Shown one piece after another: positions 1 to 6,737 of a stretch of 11,040 nt of DNA. The DNA comes from an uncultured Lachnospiraceae bacterium (GTDB taxonomy: Bacteria; Bacillota; Clostridia; Lachnospirales; Lachnospiraceae): NCBI GenBank assembly GCA_905209075.1, contig CAJLRL010000045.1:1-11040 (forward strand), read 5' to 3'. A program made the position numbers and the translations under genes. How positions within the stretch are numbered: position 1 is the stretch's first letter; each line of letters starts with the position of its first letter. The notes under the pieces were generated by a model. The model was not told where the DNA came from. It did not search any database and was given only the letters and a program-made list of their open reading frames with translations.

Positions 1-32
1 ATTGTAGCAGGACTAGCCATAAATGTTTTCAT
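1..32 (-). CDS. rplM: Ribosomal protein L13, 5' end only (partial)
   Basis: Only the first ten codons are inside the window; the gene runs off the left edge. They read MKTFMASPAT, which matches the usual start of bacterial L13 (MKTFMA.P), an early-assembling protein of the large ribosomal subunit. The ATG at 30-32 is preceded by AAGGAGG at 40-46 with a 7-base spacer, a very strong ribosome binding site typical of ribosomal protein genes. Three independent signs support the call: the peptide, the structured leader upstream, and the position near truA, since truA-rplM-rpsI is a common Firmicutes order. rpsI would be expected next, outside the window. Confidence 0.85.
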   Translation of the reverse strand, partial: MKTFMASPAT

Positions 33-173
33 CGGTTTTCCTCCTTAAATGATTCAACTACTTTTCTAAGATGCTTCAACGGAATTTCGTATGTCCGGAC
101 GCCATTCCATAACATCTTTTCTATATTAAATGGTCACCGGGGCTTTGGTTCCCATTTACCTACTTCCGCAGAC
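33..173 (-). promoter_or_regulatory. Structured 5' leader of rplM, candidate L13 autoregulatory leader
   Basis: The roughly 140 bases between the promoter and the rplM start hold no ORF but two clear hairpins, read on the minus strand. The first (157-128) pairs AAATGG with CCATTT, then has a symmetrical GA/GA internal loop, then ACC pairs with GGT around an 8-base loop. Tandem GA mismatches often form sheared pairs in protein-binding RNA. The second (118-68) pairs AAGATG with CATCTT, then GGAAT with ATTCC, then CGT with ACG. L13 leaders that bind L13 are known in low-GC Gram-positive bacteria, so autoregulation is a reasonable inference. I did not match a covariance model, and I see no intrinsic terminator in the leader, so control of translation is more likely than attenuation. 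Confidence 0.6.
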
Positions 174-179
174 TTACAT

Positions 180-208
180 ATTATACGTTGTCAAGCCTCG
201 TCTGTCAA
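180..208 (-). promoter_or_regulatory. Consensus sigma-A promoter of rplM
   Basis: On the minus strand, TTGACA (203-208) and TATAAT (180-185) are both perfect and are separated by exactly 17 bases. Transcription should start near 173. A second TTGACA (189-194) lies inside the spacer, but it is too close to TATAAT to act as its -35. This promoter would let rplM be expressed independently of the cassette upstream, whose last stop codon is only 20 bases from the -35. Confidence 0.85.
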
Positions 209-209
209 G

Positions 210-225
210 AAAAATAACGTTATTT
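210..225 (-). terminator. Weak A/T palindrome with T-run after the acyltransferase cassette
   Basis: A perfect 14-base palindrome AAATAACGTTATTT (212-225) lies 2 bases beyond the last stop codon of the cassette and extends into a run of five T on the minus strand. It can form a short hairpin with an ACGT loop. The stem is nearly all A/T, so any termination would be weak. Because it abuts the rplM -35, it could instead be a protein-binding site or mean nothing. Confidence 0.3.
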
Positions 226-227
226 CG

Positions 228-1376
228 TCAACTTTTTATGAAATCATCTATTCTATGATATATTTTTGCCGGCAGTGACGTATCCATCTCCCCGACTCCG
301 TCTATTATTCCTTCCTTAATAAACTTTTCGCTCTTTTCCATTACAGCTTTTGTTTCATCATAGCACATATCCCACTCGTTTATCTCTTCATCTGTTGTGT
401 CTGATTTCACATCATAATTATCTAGCATATACTGGCCTAAATACGAAGTAAAATGCTGTGCACCATAAATGTTGAGATGCTCATAATCAGCAAAATCTGT
501 TTTATCATCTATTCCTGCCTGTGCATAATCATTGTGAAGATCTAAAAAGTCGTATCCATATTCCTCAACAGTTGTTTTAACCTCATCAAGTCCATTCTTG
601 CTTACAGCTAAAGCCTGATGTGGCGGTGCAACCATGAGCATATTTTCAACTCCTGAATCCTTACAATACTGCAGAAATTCCTTGAGATATTTTCTGCAGT
701 CATCTGTCATATAAAGCTTCTCCTGTGTCGGATAGCCGAGTTTCGCAAGATTTTCCCTGCCTCCTGTAACACTTGACTTGGTATAATATCCCTTAAGATA
801 TCCTCCTCCTGTAAATAAAATATGTGAACGAAGGAAAAATGATGTGGCCACCCCAACCGGATCTTTCCAGTTCTCATGGTATTTAACAAGTGAAAAAGTC
901 ATATTATTCTGAAGATCCTCAGGCACATCCTCCTTTATCGTTTCCTCACGATTCTCTGAAAACGGTATATTATCGATCCACTTTCTTAAATAGATTTCAT
1001 TATCCAGATTCCAGTTTCCGTAATAAAATGATGTGGCATTTACAATAAGGAGCTTAGGCTTCTGCCTTTTCTGGATTTCTTTCAGAATCGATTTGTACAT
1101 GCTGCACGGAATGCCACCAATCGAAAGATTCATTGATTTTATACCATACTCATGCCATGCAAGCCCAGGGGCATAACCCATATAGATCTCACTTGCTCCC
1201 ATAAGCATTACATCCACACTGTTTTCTTTTGTCTGATAAAATCCATCTATATTTGCAACATCTACATTATCTATAACTATAAACGATTTTGTAGCGATCT
1301 GAAACAAAACTGCAAATATGATCGCAAAAACTACTGTTGCAAATAATTTTTTAACTACTGTCTTTTTAGGTTTCAT
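228..1376 (-). CDS. Membrane-anchored SGNH/DltD-like protein, distal paralogue of the MBOAT cassette
   Basis: Protein of 382 residues. A basic N-terminus is followed by one hydrophobic segment (about 11-29) with no evident cleavage site, so the body should sit outside the cell, anchored in the membrane. The body looks like an SGNH-hydrolase fold: GASE with the likely nucleophile Ser62, a Gly block (SIGG, about 85-88), and D297-Y-E-H300 matching the C-terminal DxxH of SGNH enzymes. Where its paralogue has ExN (the likely block III Asn), this protein has N113-A-T115. Such proteins, for example DltD and AlgJ/AlgX, act with an MBOAT partner to place acyl groups on extracellular polymers. The MBOAT gene ends 39 bases upstream, so the two are probably co-transcribed. 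The ATG at 1376 has AGAGGAAAGAG upstream. The acyl group and acceptor are unknown. The tail beyond about 350 is longer than in the paralogue. Confidence 0.75.
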   Translation of the reverse strand: MKPKKTVVKKLFATVVFAIIFAVLFQIATKSFIVIDNVDVANIDGFYQTKENSVDVMLMGASEIYMGYAPGLAWHEYGIKSMNLSIGGIPCSMYKSILKEIQKRQKPKLLIVNATSFYYGNWNLDNEIYLRKWIDNIPFSENREETIKEDVPEDLQNNMTFSLVKYHENWKDPVGVATSFFLRSHILFTGGGYLKGYYTKSSVTGGRENLAKLGYPTQEKLYMTDDCRKYLKEFLQYCKDSGVENMLMVAPPHQALAVSKNGLDEVKTTVEEYGYDFLDLHNDYAQAGIDDKTDFADYEHLNIYGAQHFTSYLGQYMLDNYDVKSDTTDEEINEWDMCYDETKAVMEKSEKFIKEGIIDGVGEMDTSLPAKIYHRIDDFIKS

Positions 1377-1415
1377 AATATACTCTTTCCTCTTTGTTGC
1401 CAGTACAGCTGCTGA

Positions 1416-2990
1416 CTAGAATTGCATATAAACAAAATCTGCCGGGTTTACGCCAGGTCCATAATAACCAAATATTATAAGTACAAAAATTCCAACATAC
1501 AAAATAGCCCATCTTGCTGGCAGCTTTTTCGATAAGATCACATCACGGAGATCCACCTTCTTCTTTTCTTCATATAAGCTGATAAAGAAAAGAGCCACTG
1601 CAGCCAGAAATATTATAAGAAGATCTGCCTTATCCAGTCCACATTCACCTATATTCTTTATTATCATTCCGGGACGAAGCTGTCCTATATGGAAATCAGT
1701 AACAGATTTTCCTAACATTCTGAATGCTGTCGTCGCATTCTTTGCAATATCAAAATAATATCCGATAAGTACCATTATAAATGTCCAGATAACAGATACT
1801 ATTGTCGCAAAAATCCCATTTCTTTTCAGCTTTGTCGCATCAAAGAATTTATCAGCCACCTTATTGTTTACTGGTGCGAATAACTCCGAAATCATTATGA
1901 CTATACCATTCCATAATCCAAAATACAAATATTTCAGATTTGAGCCATGCCAGACACCGATAACAATAAATGTGATAAGACTTGCTACGCATCCAGGAAA
2001 AACTTTGCTTATATGCTTTCCAAACCTGGGTTTGAGCCACTTTCCAAAGTTGAGAAATTTCTTTGAAATTGATAACGGATAAAAAATATAATTTCTGCAC
2101 CAGTCACCAAGTGTCATATGCCAGCGGTGCCAGTATTCCGTAAGTGATCTTGAAAAGTACGGATGATTAAAGTTGATAGACATATTTATGCCAAACATTT
2201 CCGCAACACCACGGACAATATCGATTCCACCTGAGAAATCCGCATATAACTGCAATGCATATACAAGTGCAGCAAACAAAACATATGTACCCGAATATGA
2301 CATCGGCTTGTCCATAACAAAATTAATTATATTTACCGCACGGTCAGCGATCACAAGTTTCTTCAGAGCTCCCCACAATATGAGCATTGCGCCTTTCTGG
2401 ATATTTCTGAATTTAAAATCGTGTCCCTCGTAAAGCTGTCCGGCAAGGTTATCATATATTGCAATAGGTCCCTGGATGATCTGTGGAAAAAATGATACAA
2501 ACAATGCAAGTTTAAAAACATTTTTCTGTGGTTCAACTTTTTCCCTGTAAACATCCATAACATATCCCATAGACTGGAATGTATAAAACGAAATACCAAG
2601 AGGAAGCAAAAGTCCCAGCTTTGACGCATATGGAATGTACTTTAAAAATGCCAGCATGCCAAAATTAAATACCAACGCAGCGATCATTACTGCCACACGT
2701 TTCTTCCGCCCTTTTTCACGATATTCCTTACGTGTCTGTCTGTCCCACTCGGCCTTGTGTTCCTTGACAACAGCATCCTGCTTTTTTAGCATCGCATCTA
2801 TTGCGACCGCAGAGAAATACGTTGTGAGTATAGTAAGCAGAATGAATATGACATACCATTTACATATAATTATGTAATAAGAAATGCTGCCTAGAAGCAA
2901 TACCCCCCAACGGCATTTCTTCGGAAAACAATAATATAATGCCAATAATATAAGTACAAATATGCAATATTTTAACGAAATAAGTTCCAC
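1416..2990 (-). CDS. MBOAT-family membrane O-acyltransferase (AlgI/DltB-like)
   Basis: Protein of 524 residues with many hydrophobic segments spread over its length, as expected for a polytopic membrane enzyme. Family marks are PLGISFYTFQSMGYVMDVYR (130-149), FVSFFPQIIQGPI (164-176), DFSGGIDI (251-258), the WHRWH block (287-291) followed by RNYIFYPLS (299-307), and GVWHGS (345-350). H348 corresponds to the catalytic His of AlgI and DltB. These enzymes transfer an acyl group, usually acetyl or D-alanyl, from an intracellular donor towards the outside, with an SGNH partner. Here a partner gene lies on each side. The start is GTG at 2988-2990, with AGGAGG at 3001-3006 and a slightly long 10-base spacer. 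The upstream gene ends 27 bases away. Absence of dltA and dltC nearby argues against D-alanylation; O-acetylation of a surface glycan is my guess. Confidence 0.9.
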   Translation of the reverse strand: MELISLKYCIFVLILLALYYCFPKKCRWGVLLLGSISYYIIICKWYVIFILLTILTTYFSAVAIDAMLKKQDAVVKEHKAEWDRQTRKEYREKGRKKRVAVMIAALVFNFGMLAFLKYIPYASKLGLLLPLGISFYTFQSMGYVMDVYREKVEPQKNVFKLALFVSFFPQIIQGPIAIYDNLAGQLYEGHDFKFRNIQKGAMLILWGALKKLVIADRAVNIINFVMDKPMSYSGTYVLFAALVYALQLYADFSGGIDIVRGVAEMFGINMSINFNHPYFSRSLTEYWHRWHMTLGDWCRNYIFYPLSISKKFLNFGKWLKPRFGKHISKVFPGCVASLITFIVIGVWHGSNLKYLYFGLWNGIVIMISELFAPVNNKVADKFFDATKLKRNGIFATIVSVIWTFIMVLIGYYFDIAKNATTAFRMLGKSVTDFHIGQLRPGMIIKNIGECGLDKADLLIIFLAAVALFFISLYEEKKKVDLRDVILSKKLPARWAILYVGIFVLIIFGYYGPGVNPADFVYMQF

Positions 2991-3017
2991 GCTGTTAAAG
3001 CCTCCTAGTATAATTTT

Positions 3018-4106
3018 TTATTTTGAATATGCGGATAATTCAAAATACTGTGCTCCGATTTTGTTTTTAGTGTCCTTTGCACACTCTTCAAGCACCTTAT
3101 CGGTTTTCTGTGCACATAAATCCCATCTCTTTATCGTTTTATCTGAATGACTTCCTTTTATATCATAGTTTTCTGTCAGATATTTTCCAAGAAAATATGT
3201 AAGCTTCCTGCTTCCTATAACATTCAAATGTTCAGGATTATAATAGTCATATGTAGATTCTATCCCCATCTCTTCCTTATAATCTTCAAAATTAACAAAA
3301 TTATATCCATACGATGTTATAAGGTCATTTACTTCATCAAAGATTTCAGGATTATCAACCTGCTTTTCATGAGGAAATCTGGCAAAAACAACATTTTCAA
3401 TCCCACAGGATTTACAATACTCCAATAAATCTGTCATATATTGTCTGCTCTTGTCAGTGAAATATAATGTCTTTTTCTTATCACATCCTGATGGATCTGA
3501 TTCCTTTGCAAAAGAGGCGAACCCTTTCATATATGATGTATCTGAAAACTTCATATGGATACGTGTTTCAAATGCTTTAAAACACTTCCCCAGATCTTTC
3601 CAGTTATTGTGATATATTCCAAATGTCGAATAAAATGAATCTCTCTGATCTTTCGGGACGATCTCATTTATGGTTTCCATCCGGTTTTTCTCATCATGCA
3701 TATTGTCTATCCAGCTGTGCAGCTTTATTGTCCGGTCATAGTATGTATCTTTTTGTAAAAATCCATTTACTTCAAAAACAACAACCTTAGGTTTTTGACG
3801 TGTGAGCGTCTCCCGCAGCATTGATTTATAAACGCTTCCCGGAACACCGGAAACCCCGAATGAGTATGACGTATACCCATACTCTTTCCATGCAGTCGTT
3901 GCGCTGTAATCGGCATAAACCTCACTTGCTCCTATGAGCATGACATCAATAGTGTTCTCCGGTTCCTTATAAAAGCCATCAATAGTCGCTATATTTACAA
4001 CATCTGTCATTCTTAAAAACGATGCAATAAACATATATATTAAAACAAAAATAAGTAAAAATGCTATCGTCTTTGCTATTGCTTTTTTTGTTATTGTCTT
4101 TTTCAT
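3018..4106 (-). CDS. Membrane-anchored SGNH/DltD-like protein, first gene of the MBOAT cassette
   Basis: Protein of 362 residues, clearly a paralogue of the SGNH protein two genes downstream. Shared stretches include DGFY, IDVMLIGASEVY, RQKPK, WIDN, EYCKSCGIEN, EHLN and a C-terminal NYDIKG...RWDLC region. One hydrophobic segment (about 9-29) anchors it; the rest is probably extracellular. GASE carries the likely nucleophile Ser61, and E112-V-N114 fits the block III Asn. The C-terminal triad motif reads N290-P-E-H293, so the Asp expected in DxxH is Asn. It may be a weakened or altered enzyme, use another acid, or be a binding partner of the acyltransferase. I chose the ATG at 4104-4106, with GGAG 8 bases upstream; an ATG two codons earlier (4110-4112) has GGAG only 2 bases away. 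It is the promoter-proximal gene. Confidence 0.75.
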   Translation of the reverse strand: MKKTITKKAIAKTIAFLLIFVLIYMFIASFLRMTDVVNIATIDGFYKEPENTIDVMLIGASEVYADYSATTAWKEYGYTSYSFGVSGVPGSVYKSMLRETLTRQKPKVVVFEVNGFLQKDTYYDRTIKLHSWIDNMHDEKNRMETINEIVPKDQRDSFYSTFGIYHNNWKDLGKCFKAFETRIHMKFSDTSYMKGFASFAKESDPSGCDKKKTLYFTDKSRQYMTDLLEYCKSCGIENVVFARFPHEKQVDNPEIFDEVNDLITSYGYNFVNFEDYKEEMGIESTYDYYNPEHLNVIGSRKLTYFLGKYLTENYDIKGSHSDKTIKRWDLCAQKTDKVLEECAKDTKNKIGAQYFELSAYSK

Positions 4107-4139
4107 ATCCATATCTCCATTTATTTTTTCATATCCGAC

Positions 4140-4177
4140 ATTATACCCTACTTTTTTAAATAAAGTACGTATTTAAA
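4140..4177 (-). promoter_or_regulatory. Promoter of the SGNH-MBOAT-SGNH cassette with overlapping inverted repeat
   Basis: On the minus strand a perfect -10 TATAAT lies at 4140-4145, about 34 bases before the first start codon, which leaves a leader of about 25 bases. No good -35 is visible at 16-18 bases. At that place lies an inverted repeat, TTTAAATA (4155-4162) and TATTTAAA (4170-4177), with a 7-base centre. It could be an operator, or an activator site compensating for the poor -35. The DNA is very AT-rich, so a chance repeat is possible. Confidence 0.5.
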
Positions 4178-4218
4178 TATATCTTAATAAACAATTAAAA
4201 AATAGATGGTCAAAATGC

Positions 4219-4252
4219 AAAAATACCAGTTCACACCCACCGCAAACTGGTA
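4219..4252 (-). terminator. Intrinsic terminator after truA
   Basis: On the minus strand, 9 bases past the truA stop, TACCAGTT (4245-4252) pairs perfectly with AACTGGTA (4224-4231) around a 13-base loop, and five T follow (4219-4223). This is the expected form of a Rho-independent terminator. It separates the housekeeping operon upstream from the acyltransferase cassette downstream, which has its own -10 about 75 bases further on. Confidence 0.75.
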
Positions 4253-4261
4253 CTTTTACCA

Positions 4262-4999
4262 CTATTCGTACTCTATCCCAATCATCGTAAGTCCACATGC
4301 AGGTGCGGTTGGTCCAGCCTTCTCCCTGTCAGCAGCATCAATTATCCCCTTAATGGAATCAGCCTCCATATCGCTTCCGCCTATTTTTATAAGTGTCCCG
4401 GCAATTATCCTGACCATATTATATAAAAATCCATTTCCCTTAACACGGATCAAAATTATATCATCACTTTTTGTGACACTGCAGTCATAAATAGTCCGCA
4501 CCGTCGTATTTGACTGTGCATTAGCAGAACAAAAGCTTGCAAAATCATGTTCTCCTATCAGATAAGAAGCTGCTCTGCGCATCTTTTCCACATCAAGTGG
4601 ATAATGGTAAAAATATGTGTCAAGCCTTCTCGTAGGATTTCTGAATTTTGCATTTAAAATCCTGTATTCATATGTCTTCCGGCTCTTTGAAAATCTTGGG
4701 TGAAATTCCCTGTCAACTTCGCACGAATCAACTACAACGATATCCTCCGGAAGACTCTGGTTTATCGCATAGCTTATTTTTTCAGCCGGCATTCTTGTAT
4801 CTGTATCAAAAATACACACATTCCCAAGTGAATGTACTCCCGCATCCGTGCGGCTTGCTCCAGTTACCTTTATGTCCTCCTTGAAAAACCTCGATAGCTG
4901 TTCATTCAAAACCTGCTCTATCGTAATGCCATTTGGCTGTATCTGCCAGCCACAGTAATTTGTTCCATCGTATGCAACTATCAATTTTACACGTTTCAT
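4262..4999 (-). CDS. truA: tRNA pseudouridine synthase A
   Basis: Converts uridines 38-40 of the tRNA anticodon arm to pseudouridine. Protein of 245 residues, normal for TruA. It begins with the family pattern AYDGTNYCGWQ (9-19). The catalytic Asp is D52 in the hallmark GASRTDAGVHS (47-57), and the C-terminal half keeps the NGFLYNMVRIIAGTL pattern that shapes the active site. I chose the ATG at 4997-4999 because AGGTGG stands 4 bases upstream; a TTG further upstream (5021-5023) would overlap ecfT and has no better site. It follows ecfT by 13 bases and is the last gene of the operon. The ecfA1-ecfA2-ecfT-truA order is conserved in many Firmicutes. Confidence 0.95.
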   Translation of the reverse strand: MKRVKLIVAYDGTNYCGWQIQPNGITIEQVLNEQLSRFFKEDIKVTGASRTDAGVHSLGNVCIFDTDTRMPAEKISYAINQSLPEDIVVVDSCEVDREFHPRFSKSRKTYEYRILNAKFRNPTRRLDTYFYHYPLDVEKMRRAASYLIGEHDFASFCSANAQSNTTVRTIYDCSVTKSDDIILIRVKGNGFLYNMVRIIAGTLIKIGGSDMEADSIKGIIDAADREKAGPTAPACGLTMIGIEYE

Positions 5000-5012
5000 A
5001 AATCCACCTGCG

Positions 5013-5849
5013 TTATTTTGCAAATATAAAAGAGCTTATATTGAACGGAAGAAAAACTCTGAAAGCTATAACTATGATCAAAAACACGAAAAGCATTATA
5101 TATGCTAAACGATCGTCCTTTTCGTACTTCAGCGGTTTCATCTTTGTTCTTCCCTCACCGCCATTATAGCATCTTGCCTCCATCGCCATAGCAAGGTCAT
5201 CGGCTCTGCGGAAAGCAGAGACAAAAAGAGGAACAAGGAGCGGAACCATATTTTTTGCTCTTCTTAAAATATTTCCATTCTCAAAATCTGCGCCTCTTGC
5301 CATCTGGGCTTTCATTATCTTATCCGTTTCTTCAATAAGGATAGGTATAAATCTAAGGGCAATTGACATCATCATAGAAATCGCATGAACCGGAACATGG
5401 ATTTTATTTAAAGGTCCCATGGACTTTTCAAGTCCGTCCGTAAGCTGGTTCGGTGTCGTAGTCAGAGTCATGAGCGATGTTCCGATTATGAGCAGTACAA
5501 GACGGACTATCATTGTAAGCGCATTTGTTATACCTGTATCTGATATGTGAATGATTCCATAGTCAACTAATGCATTGTCGCCTCTTGTAAAAAACAGATT
5601 AAAGCTCGCTGTGATAACAAGAAGAACGATGATCGTCTTAAGTCCTTTTACCATAAATTTAAATGGAACTTTTGAAATTTTTATTACTGCAGCCAGACAT
5701 AATACTATAAATGCCAATCCTGCAATTCCCTTGTAGCAGAAAAGAGCGATTATATAAATCAGTGTTGCAAATAATTTTACTCTTGGGTCCAGTTTATGTA
5801 TTGGCGATTCTGCCGGATAATACTGGCCTATTGTGATATCACGAATCAT
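5013..5849 (-). CDS. ecfT: Energy-coupling factor transporter, transmembrane scaffold EcfT
   Basis: Integral membrane protein (278 residues) linking the two ATPases EcfA1/EcfA2 to interchangeable substrate-binding S components for vitamin or metal uptake. It starts with the family pattern SPIHKLDPRVKL (15-26). Hydrophobic segments lie at about 27-55, 70-87, 108-130 and 250-270. The cytoplasmic coupling helices, which sit on the ATPases, carry the first Ala-Arg-Gly motif at A184-R185-G186 (QMARGADF); the second reads A225-R226-C227 (AMEARCYNGGEGRT) instead of Ala-Arg-Gly. The Arg is kept, so function is probably intact. The ATG at 5847-5849 has AAAGGAAAAG upstream. The gap to ecfA2 is 11 bases. 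No S component is adjacent, so it probably serves distant ones (group II ECF). Confidence 0.94.
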   Translation of the reverse strand: MIRDITIGQYYPAESPIHKLDPRVKLFATLIYIIALFCYKGIAGLAFIVLCLAAVIKISKVPFKFMVKGLKTIIVLLVITASFNLFFTRGDNALVDYGIIHISDTGITNALTMIVRLVLLIIGTSLMTLTTTPNQLTDGLEKSMGPLNKIHVPVHAISMMMSIALRFIPILIEETDKIMKAQMARGADFENGNILRRAKNMVPLLVPLFVSAFRRADDLAMAMEARCYNGGEGRTKMKPLKYEKDDRLAYIMLFVFLIIVIAFRVFLPFNISSFIFAK

Positions 5850-5860
5850 AGCTTTTCCTT

Positions 5861-6718
5861 TTATACTCTCCTGTTTTTAAGTGCCTTAAGTATTGAATCC
5901 CTTGCCTCCGAAACCGTTGTCGCTGATGTATCCACATCCAATCCTCTCTGTGAAAGTTCATTCATCAGATATGTCACCTGTGGTGCGGCAAGTCCTACAG
6001 CCTCAAGTTCTTTATAATGTGCAAACACCTCTTTCGGTGCTCCGTCAAACATAACCTGTGCGTCATTCATCACAATGATCCTGTCCACATATTCCGCAAC
6101 ATCTTCCATGCTGTGCGAAACAAGTATTATAGTAATCCCAAGGTCTTTCTGCATGTTTGAAAGAAGACCGAGTATCTCATCCCTTCCTGCCGGGTCAAGT
6201 CCCGCCGTAGGCTCATCAAGTATTAAAACCTCCGGATGCATAGCAAGCACACCCGCTATGGCAACTCGCCTCTTTTGTCCGCCTGACAGATCAAATGGCG
6301 GCTGATAATACAGATCTTCAGGAAAATGTACATTCTGAAGAGCTTCATATGCTCTAAGCTCTACAGTTTTTCTATCTAATCCCTGATTTTTAGGACCAAA
6401 ACATACATCCTCAAAGTTTGTTGTCTCAAAAAGCTGATGTTCCGGATACTGGAAAACCATACCTACTTTATTTCTGAGCTGTCTCAGGTCGTAATCCTCA
6501 TCATATATATCCTCTCCGTTGTAATATATATGTCCTGATGTCGCCTTAAGAAGTCCGTTTAAATGCTGCACCAGCGTAGATTTTCCCGAACCGGTATGTC
6601 CAATTATTCCTATAAACTGTCCATCCTCTATCTTGAGATCGATATCCTTAAGTGCCTGCACCTTATAAGCAGAATCGGCACTATAACAGTAATTCACTTT
6701 ATCTAATATAATAGGCAT
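5861..6718 (-). CDS. ecfA2: Energy-coupling factor transporter ATPase EcfA2
   Basis: Second ATPase of the ECF module, 285 residues. Walker A GHTGSGKST (40-48), Q-loop MVFQYPEHQLF (Q90), signature LSGGQ (144-148), Walker B VLILDE (D168, E169), and switch His H202 in SHSMED are all intact, so it should hydrolyse ATP as a heterodimer with EcfA1. The YPEHQLF Q-loop is typical of EcfA2, against NPDNQ in EcfA1. I chose the ATG at 6716-6718 because AAAGGAG stands just upstream; the longer reading begins at 6745 inside the ecfA1 gene and has no such site. The 19-base gap to ecfA1 supports one transcript. Confidence 0.95.
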   Translation of the reverse strand: MPIILDKVNYCYSADSAYKVQALKDIDLKIEDGQFIGIIGHTGSGKSTLVQHLNGLLKATSGHIYYNGEDIYDEDYDLRQLRNKVGMVFQYPEHQLFETTNFEDVCFGPKNQGLDRKTVELRAYEALQNVHFPEDLYYQPPFDLSGGQKRRVAIAGVLAMHPEVLILDEPTAGLDPAGRDEILGLLSNMQKDLGITIILVSHSMEDVAEYVDRIIVMNDAQVMFDGAPKEVFAHYKELEAVGLAAPQVTYLMNELSQRGLDVDTSATTVSEARDSILKALKNRRV

Positions 6719-6737
6719 TTTATCTCCTTTACAGACT

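Noticed and set aside
228..4112. Classical dlt operon (D-alanylation of teichoic acids)
   Set aside because: MBOAT and DltD-like genes are present, but there is no dltA ligase, no dltC carrier protein, and two SGNH proteins instead of one. I keep only the general acyl-transfer assignment.
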